This document shows positions 57,599 through 58,020 of a stretch of 58,020 bases of DNA, piece after piece. Made by a program: the position numbers and the translations under genes. The notes under the pieces were generated by a model, which ran no database searches, was not told the origin of the DNA, and was given only the letters and a program-made list of their open reading frames with translations. Origin of the DNA: an uncultured Alphaproteobacteria bacterium (lineage in GTDB: Bacteria; Pseudomonadota; Alphaproteobacteria; Rs-D84); contig CAKQSE010000008.1 of the NCBI GenBank assembly GCA_934272785.1, forward strand, positions 1-58,020, read 5' to 3'. The first letter of the stretch is position 1. Every line of letters starts with the position of its first letter.

Positions 57599-58020
57599 TT
57601 AGAGAGCAGAGCGCAGAGAGCAATGAAAGAGTGAGCAAGTGATATAGTGATAAAGTGATAGAGTTTTAGAATAGAAAACTTAAAAACTTGTCATTCCTGC
57701 GCAGGCAGGAATAGGGACTATGCAGTGCGAGCAAATGCGAGCCAAACACAGACTATTGCAATGTTATTTGATAAAGGCTATCAGACCGTTTCTGCTGAAT
57801 ATTGTGCAACAGTGAATAGAAGTAATTTTAAAGACCCTATTCCTGCCTGCGCAGGAATGACAAGGTCTGAGAATTGTTTTTTATTTTACGACCATTGTTC
57901 AAATTTATGTTGCGGAGTTTTTCTTGGGTGTCATTCTGGGGCTTGTCCGGGCCCCGCGAAATTGATAAATTTCGTGGGTGGTTACCAGGCCGGGGTCCAT
58001 TGCCCCGCAGGGACATCGTT
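57599..58020. repeat. MITE-like/mosaic repeat element, incomplete at the window edge
   Basis: AGAGAGCAGAGCGCAGAGAG and CAATG lead into GTGAGCAA, GTGATATA, GTGATAAA, GTGATAGA, GTTTTAGAATA (57631-57673). This is almost identical to the left arm and following 50 nt at 37811-37924. Then come GACCCTATTCCTGCCTGCGC with its AGGAATGACAAGG inverse and a GGGCCCCGCGAAATTG hairpin arm. The right arm would lie beyond the window. No gene seen. Confidence 0.7.

Overview
The window looks like part of the chromosome of a host-associated alphaproteobacterium, possibly an uncultured gut lineage. This rests on gene content and order: divergent tpiA/ppiD, an ExbB/MotA-like plus OmpA/MotB-like pair next to recO, rpsF-rpsR-rplI, uvrA, infA, rodZ and rlmE. 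A secreted bile-salt-hydrolase-type enzyme points to the intestine. Most genes share one GC-rich codon style. The restriction-modification pair at 19.1-21.0 kb and the autotransporter at 39.8-41.1 kb are clearly more AT-rich and were probably acquired.

Layout. 0-9.5 kb: a remnant of a cysteine-rich gene at the edge, a two-helix membrane protein, and a first locus of large secreted cysteine-rich proteins (one forward gene, then a reverse operon ending in a decayed gene). One of these joins a carboxypeptidase-regulatory-like domain to an OmpA-like domain. 9.7-14.6 kb: a coiled-coil anchored protein, a 1210-residue outer-membrane protein with ankyrin repeats and a degenerate subtilase passenger, and a small unknown. 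14.6-18.1 kb: grpE, tpiA, ppiD, tag. 18.1-21.3 kb: higBA toxin-antitoxin, a structured RNA, a DNA methyltransferase with its restriction enzyme, and tRNA-Gln. 21.4-28.1 kb: a DUF5662-like protein, bile salt hydrolase, a DUF1015 protein, a second copy of the structured RNA and a Pmp-like autotransporter. 28.1-36.6 kb: the second cysteine-rich locus, interrupted by infA. 36.6-41.1 kb: mscS, a BOF protein, a MITE-like element, an HdeD-like protein, a third copy of the structured RNA and an AT-rich autotransporter. 41.2-49.4 kb: tRNA-Arg, a phosphotransferase-fold protein, tspO, ftsB-like, dus, rodZ, uvrA, a stand-alone SRP M-domain protein and rlmE. 49.4-52.6 kb: two glycine-rich paralogues between repeat elements. 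52.6-58.0 kb: a DsbA-like protein, recO, the OmpA/ExbB pair, and rpsF-rpsR-rplI.

The most striking signal is a family of three RNA elements of about 205-240 nt (18.9, 24.6 and 39.6 kb). Each has a matched promoter (-35 and -10 with exactly 17 nt between), a hairpin with a GGGA loop, a long closing stem, three internal hairpins and an intrinsic terminator. Sequences differ in the stems but pairing is kept, so the covariation can be read by eye. Each copy lies directly upstream of an accessory gene on the same strand: a modification methylase and two autotransporters. I recognise no known RNA class.

Other notable features are: the cysteine-rich secreted family; intergenic elements whose terminal inverted repeats are built from 8-bp GTGATANA units; a subtilase-like passenger that seems to lack its catalytic triad; a protein made only of an SRP54 M domain; and a duplicated translation start in front of rlmE. 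All functional calls come from reading the sequence; no database search was possible.
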